From positions 84,058 through 148,057 of the forward strand of contig JAHDSF010000007.1 in the NCBI GenBank assembly GCA_018432935.1: a stretch of 64,000 nucleotides of DNA. Direction: 5' to 3'. Position numbers and translations under genes: made by a program. Of this stretch, positions 18,946 through 27,216 are shown piece after piece. This stretch comes from Rhodospirillales bacterium (GTDB taxonomy: Bacteria > Pseudomonadota > Alphaproteobacteria > Rhodospirillales > Shumkoniaceae). The notes under the pieces were generated by a model, which was not told where the DNA came from, searched no databases, and saw nothing but the letters and a program-made list of their open reading frames with translations. Positions within the stretch are counted from its first letter, which is position 1, and each line of letters opens with the position of its first letter.

Positions 18946-19911
18946 ATGATCGAACTCCACGAGCTGTCCTTTCACGGAACGGCCCTTCAGCGCCCCGAGT
19001 GCGTGATCTGCACCGCCCGCGGCAGGCTCTACACCGCCGATTGGCGCGGCGGGATCGGCGTCGTCGATCCCGACGGCAGCACCCGCTTCATCCTGCCGCG
19101 GGACCCAGGCCTCAAGCTGCTGCCCAACGGCATCGCCCTGATGCCCGACGGCTCCTTCCTGGTCGCCCATCTCGGCGCCGAAACCGGAGGAGTGTTCCGG
19201 CTCTGGCGCGACGGGAGCCTGGAGCCCTTTCTCGTCGAACTGGAGGGGCGCCCGCTTCCCCCCACCAACTACCCCCACCACGATTCCAAGGGCCGGACCT
19301 GGATCACCGTCAGCACCCGCCTGGTGCCGCGTGCGCTGGGCTACCGGGGCGACCACGCCGACGGCTTCATCGTGCTCAAGGACCGCCACGGCGCCCGCAT
19401 CGTGGCGGACGGTCTCGGCTACACCAACGAGTGCCTGGTCGATCCCTCGGGAGACTGGCTGTACGTGAACGAGACGTTCGGACGCAAGCTCAGCCGCTTC
19501 CGGATCGAGCGCGACGGAAGCCTGGGCGCGAAGCAGGTGGTCGCCGAATTCGGAGCCGGCGTCTTCCCCGACGGCCTCACCTTCGACGCGTCGGGCGACG
19601 TCTGGATCACGAGCGTCATCAGCAACCGGCTCATCCGGGTGGACCGCAGCGGCCGGCAGGAGCTGCTCCTGGACGACGGCGACGAGGCCCACCTCGCCTG
19701 GGTCGAGGAAGCCTACACCGCCGGGCGGCTCGGCCGACCTCACCTCGACGACGTGAAAAGCAGCCTGTTGCGCAACATCAGCAGCCTCGCGTTCGGAGGC
19801 GCCGATCTCCGGACCGGCTATCTCGGCTGCCTGCTCGGGGACCGCATCGCGTCCTTCCGGTCCCCGGTGGCCGGATCGCCGCCCGCGCACTGGAACTGGG
19901 ACATCGATTGA
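18946..19911 (+). CDS. SMP-30/gluconolactonase-family protein
   Basis: A 321-residue six-bladed beta-propeller of the SMP-30/LRE family, enzymes that open sugar lactones using a bound divalent metal. Seen: PECVICTARGRLYTADWRGGI at the first blade, LPNGIALMPDGSFLVAHLG, TWITVSTRLVP, YTNECLVDPSGDWLYVNETFG and FPDGLTFDASGDVWITS; the Glu, Asn and Asp of these loops are the usual metal ligands. The start is ATG 18946. It lies between the transporter and BKACE genes, consistent with hydrolysing a lactone formed by one of the dehydrogenases. Confidence 0.85.
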   Translation: MIELHELSFHGTALQRPECVICTARGRLYTADWRGGIGVVDPDGSTRFILPRDPGLKLLPNGIALMPDGSFLVAHLGAETGGVFRLWRDGSLEPFLVELEGRPLPPTNYPHHDSKGRTWITVSTRLVPRALGYRGDHADGFIVLKDRHGARIVADGLGYTNECLVDPSGDWLYVNETFGRKLSRFRIERDGSLGAKQVVAEFGAGVFPDGLTFDASGDVWITSVISNRLIRVDRSGRQELLLDDGDEAHLAWVEEAYTAGRLGRPHLDDVKSSLLRNISSLAFGGADLRTGYLGCLLGDRIASFRSPVAGSPPAHWNWDID

Positions 19912-19920
19912 GGAGCGGCC

Positions 19921-20751
19921 ATGAAGAAGCGGATCATGATCACCGTCGCGCCGGTCGCGCGCACGCCCCATCCCGATCCCGACGTCGTCAACCCGCTGTC
20001 GCCGGAAGACGTGGCCGAGCAGACGGCCGCTTGCGTCGAGGCCGGAGCGGCCAAGGTGCACCTCCACGTCCGCACCGGCGACGGCCGCATCACCCACGAC
20101 ACGGCGGTCTATTCGCGCACGCTCGAGCTTATCCGCGCCCATTCGAAGGTGGTGATCGAGGGCTCGACCGGCGGCTTCGAGACGGAGCTGACGCTCGACC
20201 AGCGCTGCAGCGCCATCGATGACGAGCGCACCGAGGTCGCCTCCCTCAACATGGGCTCGCTCAACATCACCGCGGAAACGCCGTTCATCAACACCGTACC
20301 CGACATCCGTTACTGGGCGCTCAAGTTCAAGGCTCGCAACGTCAAGCCCGCGCCCGAAGTGTTCGATATCGGGCAGATGCGGACGGTGCACGAGTTGCTC
20401 GCCGAAGGGACCCTGGAACCGCCGCTGTCGATCGGGTTTCCGCTCGGCTTCTACGGCAGCGCGCGGGCGTGCGTCGAGGACATCATCCACCTCCGCAACA
20501 TGATGCCGGCGGGGGCCGCTTTCGGCATCGCCCACAATGCGATGACCGACTTCCAGATGATCGCCGCCTCGATCGCCGCCGGCGCCGACGGAGTCCGCGT
20601 CGGCTTCGAGGACAGCATCTACTTTGCACCGGGCGAAAAGGCCCGAACCAACGTGGTGCTGGTCCGCAAGGTGGCGGATCTGATCCGCGCCCTCGGGTGC
20701 GAGGTGATGTCGATCGACGAGGCTCGCGAATGCCTCGGACTGACGAGCTGA
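19921..20751 (+). CDS. BKACE (DUF849) beta-keto acid cleavage enzyme
   Basis: A 276-residue zinc-dependent TIM-barrel enzyme of the 3-keto-5-aminohexanoate cleavage family. Known members react a beta-keto acid with acetyl-CoA to give acetoacetate and a new acyl-CoA. Landmarks: APVARTPHPDPDVVNPLSPEDV with VAEQTAACVEAGAAKVHLHVR (the HLH metal pair), STGGFE, SLNMGSLN, GFPLGFYGS and ADGVRVGFEDSIYF with the catalytic-region Glu. It begins 9 bases after the lactonase stop in the same operon. The substrate is unknown; within this locus a sugar-acid-derived beta-keto acid is the likely type. Confidence 0.9.
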   Translation: MKKRIMITVAPVARTPHPDPDVVNPLSPEDVAEQTAACVEAGAAKVHLHVRTGDGRITHDTAVYSRTLELIRAHSKVVIEGSTGGFETELTLDQRCSAIDDERTEVASLNMGSLNITAETPFINTVPDIRYWALKFKARNVKPAPEVFDIGQMRTVHELLAEGTLEPPLSIGFPLGFYGSARACVEDIIHLRNMMPAGAAFGIAHNAMTDFQMIAASIAAGADGVRVGFEDSIYFAPGEKARTNVVLVRKVADLIRALGCEVMSIDEARECLGLTS

Positions 20752-20782
20752 AAGGCTCCGCCGGGCGGGTCAGGAGGTGAGA

Positions 20783-21820
20783 ATGTCTCGGAAGTTGCGG
20801 GTTGCGACCATCGGCGCCGGCTTCTTCAGCCAGTTCCACTACCAGTCCTGGGTGCGGATCCCGGACGTCGAGCTGGTCGCCATCTGCAACCGCACCGAGG
20901 CGACGGCCCGCGAGTACGCGGAACGCTACGGCATTCCGCGCGTCTTCACCGATCCGGCGACCATGATGGACGCGGTCGAGATCGATCTCGTCGACATCAT
21001 CACGCCACCGCCCACGCATCTCGATTGCATCCGCGAGGCGACCAGGCGAAAGATCGCGGCCAAGTGCCAGAAGCCGTTCACGCCGACCCTGGGCGAGGCC
21101 CGGGAGGCGGTGGAGCTGGCGGCCGCTGCCGGCAGCCTGCTCGTGGTGCATGAGGACTACCGGTTCATGCCCTGGCACGCCAAGGCCAAGGAGATGCTCG
21201 ACGCCGGCACGCTCGGCGAGCCGTACCAGGTGCACTTCTGGTTGCGCCCGGGTGACGGCCAGGGGCCGCGCGCCTACCTGGACCGCCAGCCCTATTTCCA
21301 ACAGATGCCGCGCTTCCTGGTTCATGAGACGGCGATCCATCTGATCGACGTCTTTCGCTATCTCTTCGGCGAGGTGGCAGCGGTCTATGCCGACCTGCGG
21401 CGCCTCAATCCGGTGATCGCGGGAGAGGATGCAGGGATCGTCCTGTTCGATTTCGCGGCGGGGGCCAGGGGCACGTTCGACGGCAACCGCCTGGTCGACC
21501 ACGAGTCGGATTCGCCCCGGCGGACCATGGGCGAGATGCTGATCGAAGGGTCGCTGGCCGCGCTGCGGCTGGACGGCTACGGCCGGCTGTTCCTGCGCCG
21601 CAGCGGAGGACGCCCCGAGCCGGTGCCGCTGACGTTCGACGATGCTCACGTGAGCGGCGACTGCGACCACGTCCTGCAACGTCACCTCGTCGACCATCTC
21701 TTGCGCGGGAGCCCGGTCATGAACCGCGGCGCGGAGTATCTGCGCAATCTGGAGGTCGAGGAGGCCGTCTACAGGTCGGCCGCGGAGGGTCGCAAGGTCC
21801 TCCTTGAACGCCCAAGCTGA
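20783..21820 (+). CDS. Gfo/Idh/MocA-family oxidoreductase
   Basis: A 345-residue NAD(P)-dependent dehydrogenase of sugars, inositols or their acids. The Rossmann motif VATIGAGFFSQFH opens the protein; DLVDIITPPPTHLDC and AAKCQKPFTPTLGEA, with the catalytic-type Lys in the QKPF loop, follow; residues 120-345 form the alpha/beta substrate domain (HEDYRFMPWHAKAKEM, ETAIHLIDVFRYLFGEV). ATG 20783 sits 6 bases after AGGAGG; the GTG at 20777 abuts that site and is less likely. The next gene starts about 55 bases downstream. Confidence 0.9.
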   Translation: MSRKLRVATIGAGFFSQFHYQSWVRIPDVELVAICNRTEATAREYAERYGIPRVFTDPATMMDAVEIDLVDIITPPPTHLDCIREATRRKIAAKCQKPFTPTLGEAREAVELAAAAGSLLVVHEDYRFMPWHAKAKEMLDAGTLGEPYQVHFWLRPGDGQGPRAYLDRQPYFQQMPRFLVHETAIHLIDVFRYLFGEVAAVYADLRRLNPVIAGEDAGIVLFDFAAGARGTFDGNRLVDHESDSPRRTMGEMLIEGSLAALRLDGYGRLFLRRSGGRPEPVPLTFDDAHVSGDCDHVLQRHLVDHLLRGSPVMNRGAEYLRNLEVEEAVYRSAAEGRKVLLERPS

Positions 21821-21874
21821 TTGTCAATCGAGAATGCCGCCGACCCTCCGGGTCGGCGCGAAGGAGTGGACGCG

Positions 21875-22666
21875 ATGGATTTCGGCCTTACCGGCAAGGT
21901 AGCTCTCGTGACAGGCGCCGGACGCGGCATCGGGCGGGGAATCGCGCTGACCCTGGCCGGAGAGGGCGCGCATGTCGCCGTCAACTTCGCCAGCGACTCC
22001 CGGGCCGCCGCGGAAGTGGTCGAGGCGATCGGCGCGGCAGGCGGCGAGGCTCACGCCATCCAGGCCGATGTCGGCGATCATGGCGAATCCCAACGGCTGG
22101 TCGACGCGACGCTCGAGCGGTTCGGGCGGATCGACATCCTCGTCAACAATGCGGGGATCGTCTCGCGAAAGCCCATTCTCGAGGTTCCGCTCGAGGAGTG
22201 GGACCGGGTCGTCCGGACCAACTTCTACGGCTGCTTCCACTGCTCCCGGCTCGTCGGCCGGCACATGACGGAGCGCGGCGGCGGAGGGAAGATCGTCAAC
22301 ATCTCCTCGATCCATGGCCGGGTCGCCAAGGCGGGCATGGGCCCCTACTGCGCGACCAAGGCCGCCATCGACATGTTGACCAAGCAGCTCGCCGTCGAAT
22401 TGGCCCCGCGCGGCATCCAGGTCAACTGCGTCGCGTCCGGCACCATCGCGACGGACATCAACATCCCCCTCTACCGCAGCACCCGGCCCGAGGACAGGGC
22501 CCTGCAGGACGCCGTGCTCAAGCGCATCCCGCAACGCCGGATCGGCGAGCCCGAGGATATCGGACGCGCCGTCGCGTTCCTGGCGTCGGGAGCCGCCGGC
22601 TATGTCACCGGCGCGATCCTCTATGTCGACGGAGGATACGTCGCCGACGGCACGCCGACGGTCTAG
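21875..22666 (+). CDS. SDR-family NAD(P)-dependent oxidoreductase
   Basis: A 263-residue classical short-chain dehydrogenase, distinct in sequence from the one at 14.4 kb. Motifs: TGAGRGIG near residue 12, NNAG near 91, NISSIHG with the catalytic Ser, and the YCATK pair near 158; the C-terminus TGAILYVDGGYVADG is typical. ATG 21875 follows AAGGAGTGGACGCG. It is the last gene of the plus-strand operon. It probably oxidises or reduces a hydroxyl of the locus substrate; which one is unknown. Confidence 0.9.
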   Translation: MDFGLTGKVALVTGAGRGIGRGIALTLAGEGAHVAVNFASDSRAAAEVVEAIGAAGGEAHAIQADVGDHGESQRLVDATLERFGRIDILVNNAGIVSRKPILEVPLEEWDRVVRTNFYGCFHCSRLVGRHMTERGGGGKIVNISSIHGRVAKAGMGPYCATKAAIDMLTKQLAVELAPRGIQVNCVASGTIATDINIPLYRSTRPEDRALQDAVLKRIPQRRIGEPEDIGRAVAFLASGAAGYVTGAILYVDGGYVADGTPTV

Positions 22667-22779
22667 TACTGCAATTGCGCATTAAGTGGTCTCCGCCCGT
22701 AATGATGTTCAGCAGCGAGAGCTTGGTGTCTCGTCGTCGCCAGACGGACCAGGCGAAGATGAGCCGCAGAAATTCCGGG

Positions 22780-22989
22780 CATCTTCTAGGAGGGAAGCCG
22801 CTTCAGCACCGCCCAGATAGCGGGGGCTGTACCACCAAGCCACGGCGACGAGGAACAGTGGAGATCGATCAGCCGAAGACGGACAGGTTGATCTCCTCGT
22901 CCGAGATCCCGAAGACCCTTGCCCGTACCCCATCCAGTGGGCCCCAAGATTGAACAGGGCGTCGATCCAGGCGATCCGCTGTGCGCCAT
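22780..22989 (-). pseudogene. decayed copy of the membrane-protein gene at 9 kb
   Basis: Read on the minus strand from ATG 22989, pieces of all three frames match the N-terminal part of the 8957-9550 product in order: MAHSG then AWIDALFNLG (intact: IWWVDLLYRLG), RVFGISDEEINLSVFG (intact: DLFGITFAEISVYVFG), then a stop, then FLVAVAWWYSPRYLGG (intact: TTLLAWWYRRRWLAA). At least two frame breaks and one stop separate them. The charged tail is lost. The rest of 22667-23149 shows no gene. Confidence 0.7.
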
Positions 22990-23149
22990 CACTTCCCGTC
23001 TGTGACGGTGGTGGGGGCACGACCGCGGTAAAGGCCGCAGGGGACGGGAGGCAGGGGATACCCCACCTCTCAGGTGGCCCTGGAAGCTCGTTTAGTGACT
23101 CAGGACGACCACCTCCGAATTCCCCTGGGTGGGGCGGACGAGGAGGGCC

Positions 23150-24328
23150 TTAAGAGGGGTGGTCCGTACCGCGGACCACCTCATCAACCAGCGAGGGTTC
23201 CTTGATCAGGGACCCATCCCAGGCTTCGTAGCGACGAGGCCAGAATTGTATTCCGGCACCAATGCGAGCGGTGAGTTGATCTGCGGGTATCATGCGAGAC
23301 CTTTCATCGCCGTCAGGTTCGACGCTCTTGATCCGGCTACGCCACTCCATGAACGGGTGTTCTTGGCCTGGCGCTGCGAGTTCCTCAGCTTTGCCGACGA
23401 GAGTGCCCCGTACATAGCGAACGAGCGCAAGAGGCCCCCGCGGGCGTCGGAATGGATCTGCAAGCGCCCGATTCGACAAAGCAGGATCTAGACCGCTAAT
23501 GCTGAAGACGCCGGACCTGAGATAGGAAGCGAGCTTGACTACTATGGCAGCGCCCACCTTTCTCATCTCTCCGTAATCCAGAAATCCGTGTTCCAACCCG
23601 TCGCTGACGTGCTTTGCCCGTCGATGGCACTCCTCGTCACCTTGGAACAGGATCCGGCGACGCGCCTCCGACTCCAATCGCCTCTTGTCCGTCAGACCCC
23701 ACTCGGCCAAAAGCTGATCCTGGCCCTTATCTGTTTCCGCCATGTGTTGCCGCAATGCTGCGACCGTCAGAGCTTCGAAACCCATATACAGATTGGCGAC
23801 GCAAGCAATCTCTTCGCCACCTCGCCAAGTCTGCAGCGCCTCTGCATACCGACCTATGGACCGACATAGCCGAGCCCGTTCGGGATGGGTGTCCAGCACC
23901 CCAACGAGGGCTGATAAGACGTCCATATCAACGCGCCGTCCAGGGTACCAAGTCAATGGGGGGTCCGGAACAAATGACTGCAGAAATTCGTGTTCCTCGA
24001 CCCCCGGTGTTGCATCATAGACCAGCTCGATCTCCGGCCAGTTGACGGCGGCATTCGAGGCAAAGGCTATTAGCGGTACGAATTGCAGTCCTATGTTTGT
24101 AAGCAACTCTCCTGCTTCGCTTGCATCACTGGCATCTCCGCGAACATCCATGACCAGATTCCGCGGTACCGGACTGCCGAGGTTTTCGTCGTAAGTCGTC
24201 CAAAACCGGACCTCGACCGGCCTCTCGGGAGATCCGACCCGAATGGTGAAACAATCGCCCAATGAGAACGCGACGCTCGCGCGACACCGCGCAACCGCGA
24301 CGAATGTGCCCACGACGACTTGTGACAC
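23150..24328 (-). CDS. hypothetical protein beside the prophage end (HEPN-like features)
   Basis: A 392-residue product from GTG 24328 (the frame is open to 24463; GTG 24313 also possible). It is less GC-biased than the neighbours, a sign of transfer. The N-terminal 200 residues are beta-rich (RASVAFSLGDCFTIRVG, VEVRFWTTYDENLGS). The C-terminal half is helical, with ACVANLYMGFEALTVAALRQ and RAKHVSDGLEHGFLDYGEM, whose spacing of an aromatic-Glu helix and a later Asp/His helix resembles HEPN-type domains; this is only a resemblance. No known family was identified. It abuts the prophage left end and is probably host DNA or an accessory island gene. Confidence 0.6.
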   Translation of the reverse strand: MSQVVVGTFVAVARCRASVAFSLGDCFTIRVGSPERPVEVRFWTTYDENLGSPVPRNLVMDVRGDASDASEAGELLTNIGLQFVPLIAFASNAAVNWPEIELVYDATPGVEEHEFLQSFVPDPPLTWYPGRRVDMDVLSALVGVLDTHPERARLCRSIGRYAEALQTWRGGEEIACVANLYMGFEALTVAALRQHMAETDKGQDQLLAEWGLTDKRRLESEARRRILFQGDEECHRRAKHVSDGLEHGFLDYGEMRKVGAAIVVKLASYLRSGVFSISGLDPALSNRALADPFRRPRGPLALVRYVRGTLVGKAEELAAPGQEHPFMEWRSRIKSVEPDGDERSRMIPADQLTARIGAGIQFWPRRYEAWDGSLIKEPSLVDEVVRGTDHPS

Positions 24329-24459
24329 GACGATAGGTTTTGGTCGTCCGGCGAACCGGGACTTGGCGGGACTGGGCGGGACGTGACGGGATGGAAGTGG
24401 CGGAACGCGTGGCGTTGCAGCGGGTGGGAATGACAAGCGCGCGGCGATGCGAGCGAGTC

Positions 24460-24516
24460 GCAAACGTCAAAAAGTCGGCGCCGGCGCGCGGCAAAACGTC
24501 ATTCGGTTTTGAAATC
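24460..24516. repeat. CAAACGTCA-type direct repeats near the prophage left end
   Basis: GCAAACGTCAAAAAG (24460-24474) and GCAAAACGTCATTCGG (24491-24506) repeat the core CAAA(A)CGTCA; a further GAAACGTCAAAAAGG occurs at 25735-25749. Mu-type transposases bind short repeats just inside the ends, so these are candidate end-binding sites. The segment 24329-24530 contains no gene. Confidence 0.35.
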
Positions 24517-24530
24517 AGAACTGACTGACG

Positions 24531-25256
24531 TCAGATGAGGCGTCCGATCCAGCGGACGCGGCCGGCGACGTGGAGCTGGTCGGCCTCGCCGGCGCCGAAG
24601 GTCTCCTCGACGTAGGCGGCATTGTCGGAGCGGATCGTGACGGCGCCGTTGAAGAAGGCCTGAACGCGCTTCACGACCAGCTCGCCGCGGCGCAGCAGGA
24701 CGTAAATCGCATCGTCCATGATCTTGCCGACGCCGCGGTCGACCAGCAAGAGGTCGCCGGGGCTGATGGTCGGCGTCATCGAATCGCCGATCGCCGTGAT
24801 CAGCGCCAGGTCGCGCGGATCGGCGTGCAGATGGCGGCGCACGAAGTCCTCGCGAAAGGCCATGTAATCCTTGACGTTCTCGGCATCGGCGAACGCCCCC
24901 GGCCCGGCGCTGACGACCAGGTCGTAGCGCGGCACCATGACGAAGTCGGGGAGCGGCGCCGGCGTCTCGAACGGCCCGCGCGCAGCCTCGCCGAGGCCTG
25001 CGCCGGAGGCAGACTCGCCCGGGCGCATCGGCCCCCTGCCGGCGATTAACCAGTCAAGGGTTACATTGGCGCCGGCCGCTATTGCTGCGGCCTTGTCGAT
25101 GCCCGGCACGGAACCCGACAGGTATTGGCGAAGAGAGCCCTCACGCATGCCGCATCTGGATGCGAATGCATTCAGACTTTCGTCTCCTAGTGCGACCTTA
25201 AGCCGCTCTGGGAAGGCGCCAATACCCATCTCAGCCAAGGATGACGCAGCCGTCAC
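24531..25256 (-). CDS. phage repressor, HTH plus S24 peptidase domain
   Basis: The lysogeny repressor of the prophage. Residues about 10-70 are an HTH of the cI type (ERLKVALGDESLNAFASRCGMREGSLRQYLSG). After a linker, residues 120-241 are a LexA/S24 domain with the cleavage-type AG pair in VVSAGPGAF, the catalytic Ser in GDSMTPTISPGD and the Lys in ELVVKRVQ. Such repressors self-cleave on RecA activation, so the prophage is probably SOS-inducible, unlike Mu itself. The first start codon is GTG 25256; ATG 25229 gives 232 residues and would leave the repeated CCGTCAC operators just upstream, so it may be the true start. It is transcribed away from ner. Confidence 0.9.
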   Translation of the reverse strand: MTAASSLAEMGIGAFPERLKVALGDESLNAFASRCGMREGSLRQYLSGSVPGIDKAAAIAAGANVTLDWLIAGRGPMRPGESASGAGLGEAARGPFETPAPLPDFVMVPRYDLVVSAGPGAFADAENVKDYMAFREDFVRRHLHADPRDLALITAIGDSMTPTISPGDLLLVDRGVGKIMDDAIYVLLRRGELVVKRVQAFFNGAVTIRSDNAAYVEETFGAGEADQLHVAGRVRWIGRLI

Positions 25257-25281
25257 AGTTTGGGTTATCCGTCACGGTTTC
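25250..25281. promoter_or_regulatory. tandem operator repeats between repressor and ner
   Basis: CCGTCACAGTTTG (25250-25262) and CCGTCACGGTTTC (25269-25281) are near-identical 13-mers spaced 19 bases apart, almost two helical turns, at the 5' end of the repressor gene. This is the form expected of repressor or Ner binding sites. Confidence 0.55.
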
Positions 25282-25374
25282 GCCTAAGGCACGGAAAATA
25301 AACGACATCATTGGTGCGCGAAGGGGCTCTGGCTTGCGCAGGTAGTGTGACGCGAATGAATTCGTAGTTTGATG

Positions 25375-25403
25375 TTGAGCGGTTCGCATTCCAATGCTAT
25401 GTT
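25375..25403 (+). promoter_or_regulatory. candidate early promoter of the prophage
   Basis: TTGAGC (25375-25380), a 17-base spacer and TATGTT (25398-25403) lie in an AT-rich island before ner. The 214 bases 25257-25470 hold this promoter and the operators and no gene. Confidence 0.5.
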
Positions 25404-25470
25404 TATTTCCAACGCAACTTCTGACACCCGACAAAACCGGTCTGGCAGGACCGGCGGACGAGGGAGAGGG

Positions 25471-25761
25471 ATGACCCGCGACAAGAAGCCCCACGAGATC
25501 AAGTACCTGCTCGCCTGCAGGGGACTGACCTACGCCGACATCGACAGGACGGCCAAGCTCAAGCGGGGCATCGCGCGGACCACGGTGCGCTATCCGCACC
25601 GCCAGGGCGAGATCGCGATCGCGGACGCCCTGGAGATCTCCCCCGTCGAGCTGTGGCCGTCTCGCTACCGCGCCGACGGCCAGCGGCTCAAGCCTCAACC
25701 TCGGGCGAATTATCGCACGGCGCCCGGAATCCCGAAACGTCAAAAAGGAGCACGGGGATGA
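25471..25761 (+). CDS. ner: Ner-like DNA-binding regulator
   Basis: A 96-residue homologue of Mu Ner, which shuts down repressor and early transcription during lytic growth. It matches Ner in the HTH region (IKYLLACRGLTYADIDRTAKLKRG) and especially in the C-terminal block DALEISPVELWPSRY followed by RADGQRL. ATG 25471 follows AGGGAGAGGG. It stands exactly where Mu has ner, facing the repressor across the operators. The stop overlaps the next start by four bases (ATGA). Confidence 0.85.
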   Translation: MTRDKKPHEIKYLLACRGLTYADIDRTAKLKRGIARTTVRYPHRQGEIAIADALEISPVELWPSRYRADGQRLKPQPRANYRTAPGIPKRQKGARG

Positions 25762-26090
25762 ACATGCATTGTCGGCGCGTCAAGCGGGTCGCGCTGCGCC
25801 TCCAAAGGGCCCGGCGGGAAGCTGCTGAATACGAAGCCGCGATCCGCGCCAAGGTCCGCGCGGACGTGGAGAAGGGGGCCGCGCTTTCCGTGGTCGCTGA
25901 GATGCTGCGAGGGCTGGACGAGAACCAGCTCAAGGCCGTCCAGGCGTTCGCATTCCACCTGCGGTTCGGCGGCGTGCTGCCGCTCTTCTTCAGCCAGATC
26001 GCTGACGCGCTTGAAGGTCGCGAAGCGGGCGGTCTCGACGAAGAGGCCGCTCGCCACGTTCGCAAATCGGTCCTCGGTCTCAGCCGTTAG
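25758..26090 (+). CDS. hypothetical early phage protein
   Basis: A 110-residue basic, helical protein starting MNMHCRRVKRVALRLQRARREAAEYE. The middle LRGLDENQLKAVQAFAFHLRFGGVLPLFFSQIADALEG is amphipathic. It is translationally coupled to ner, and ATG 25758 follows AAGGAGCACGGGG. Its 3' end overlaps by 11 bases the end of a minus-strand small gene. No family recognised. Confidence 0.6.
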   Translation: MNMHCRRVKRVALRLQRARREAAEYEAAIRAKVRADVEKGAALSVVAEMLRGLDENQLKAVQAFAFHLRFGGVLPLFFSQIADALEGREAGGLDEEAARHVRKSVLGLSR

Positions 26091-26292
26091 GTCCAGGCAT
26101 GTTCTTGAGAGCCGTCAGCGCATCATCGCAAGCCCGGTCCGCCAGCTCGCCCGGCATCTTGAGCTTTTCTTTCATGTCGCGAACCTCCGCGGCGACGTCC
26201 TCGCGATCCAGGATTCCTTTCTTGATCAGCGCTCTGATCGCCGCCGTGGAGAGCGTGAGGTTGATCATCCAGAGGTCGTCAGGCGTGGTCAT
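26080..26292 (-). CDS. small opposite-strand early-region protein
   Basis: A 70-residue helical protein, MTTPDDLWMINLTLSTAAIRAL at the start and KEKLKMPGELADRACDDALTAL near the end. Its composition is protein-like, while the plus-strand frames here are not, and no other gene covers 26091-26292. GGGGGAA precedes the ATG. It is convergent with the 25758 gene and divergent from the ParB-fold gene. Being leftward, it may be expressed from the prophage together with the repressor. No family recognised. Confidence 0.55.
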   Translation of the reverse strand: MTTPDDLWMINLTLSTAAIRALIKKGILDREDVAAEVRDMKEKLKMPGELADRACDDALTALKNMPGPNG

Positions 26293-26406
26293 TGGGAGTT
26301 CCCCCCTCGGTTGTGTGGCAAAGCCGAGGATACCGGGGAAGGCGCCGGGAGTCACGAAGCCCCCCTCCGTGGCTTCCGGCGCCGCCGTTTCGCGGGGGGC
26401 GCGGGC

Positions 26407-27216
26407 ATGAAGTACCTGCGCACCGAAGACTTCCAGGTCGACCAGATCATCGTGCCCAAGCGCCTGCGGCCGACCGACCAGGCCTATGTCGAGATCATCG
26501 CGGAATCGATGCGGGAGCGCGGCCAGGACGAGCCGATCCGGGTTGCGCTGCTGGAGCGTCCGACGCTCGTGTTCGGAGCGCACCGGCACGCTGCGGCGCA
26601 GCTGCTGGGCTGGCCGACGATCCGGGCCGAGCTGGTCGAGGCGGAGACCGATCGCCCCGACCTCGAGCTGCGGCTCAGCGAGATCGACGAGAACCTGATC
26701 CGTCACGAGCTGAACCCGCTGGACAGGGCCATCTTCCTGGCCGAACGCAAGCGGGTCTACGAGGAGCTGCACCCGGAGACGCGGCGCGGCGGCAACCGCC
26801 GGGGCCGCAAATCGGATCAAACGGCAAACGTTGCCGTTTGGTCGTTCTCGAAGGAGACCGCGAAGCGGACGCGGCTCTCGGAGCGTCTGATCCGCCGGGC
26901 CACTGCGATTTCCAGCGCGCTCGCGCCCGACGTCCGCAACCGAATCGCCGGGACCCGACTGGCCGCCAAAGAGGGCGAACTGCACCGCCTGGCGCGGCAC
27001 GATCCGGCCCTGCAGCGCCGCATCGTCGAGATGATGCTCGACGCCGCGGACCTGGCACCGACCGTCGAAGAAGCGGTGCGCCGGATCCGCGGCGACCAGG
27101 CGCCCGACCCGGTCGAGGTCGGATTCCAGCGCCTGGTCGGCCTGTGGGCCAAGGTGCCGCCGAGCGCTCGCGAGCAGTTCATCGCCTTCCTCAAGGGTTC
27201 CGGGACCGTGAGATGA
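26407..27216 (+). CDS. ParB-fold (ParB/Srx) DNA-binding protein
   Basis: A 269-residue protein. Residues 1-95 form a ParB N-terminal domain: IIVPKRLRPTDQAYVEIIAESMRERGQDEPIRV and VFGAHRHAAAQLLGW, the equivalent of the GExR CTP/DNA motif (here GAHRH). Residues 100-180 include NLIRHELNPLDRAIFLAERKRVYEE and an HTH (SFSKETAKRTRLSERLIRRATAI). Many alphaproteobacterial Mu-like phages carry such a gene before the transposase. It may aid transposition targeting or transcription. The stop overlaps the next start (ATGA). Confidence 0.82.
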   Translation: MKYLRTEDFQVDQIIVPKRLRPTDQAYVEIIAESMRERGQDEPIRVALLERPTLVFGAHRHAAAQLLGWPTIRAELVEAETDRPDLELRLSEIDENLIRHELNPLDRAIFLAERKRVYEELHPETRRGGNRRGRKSDQTANVAVWSFSKETAKRTRLSERLIRRATAISSALAPDVRNRIAGTRLAAKEGELHRLARHDPALQRRIVEMMLDAADLAPTVEEAVRRIRGDQAPDPVEVGFQRLVGLWAKVPPSAREQFIAFLKGSGTVR

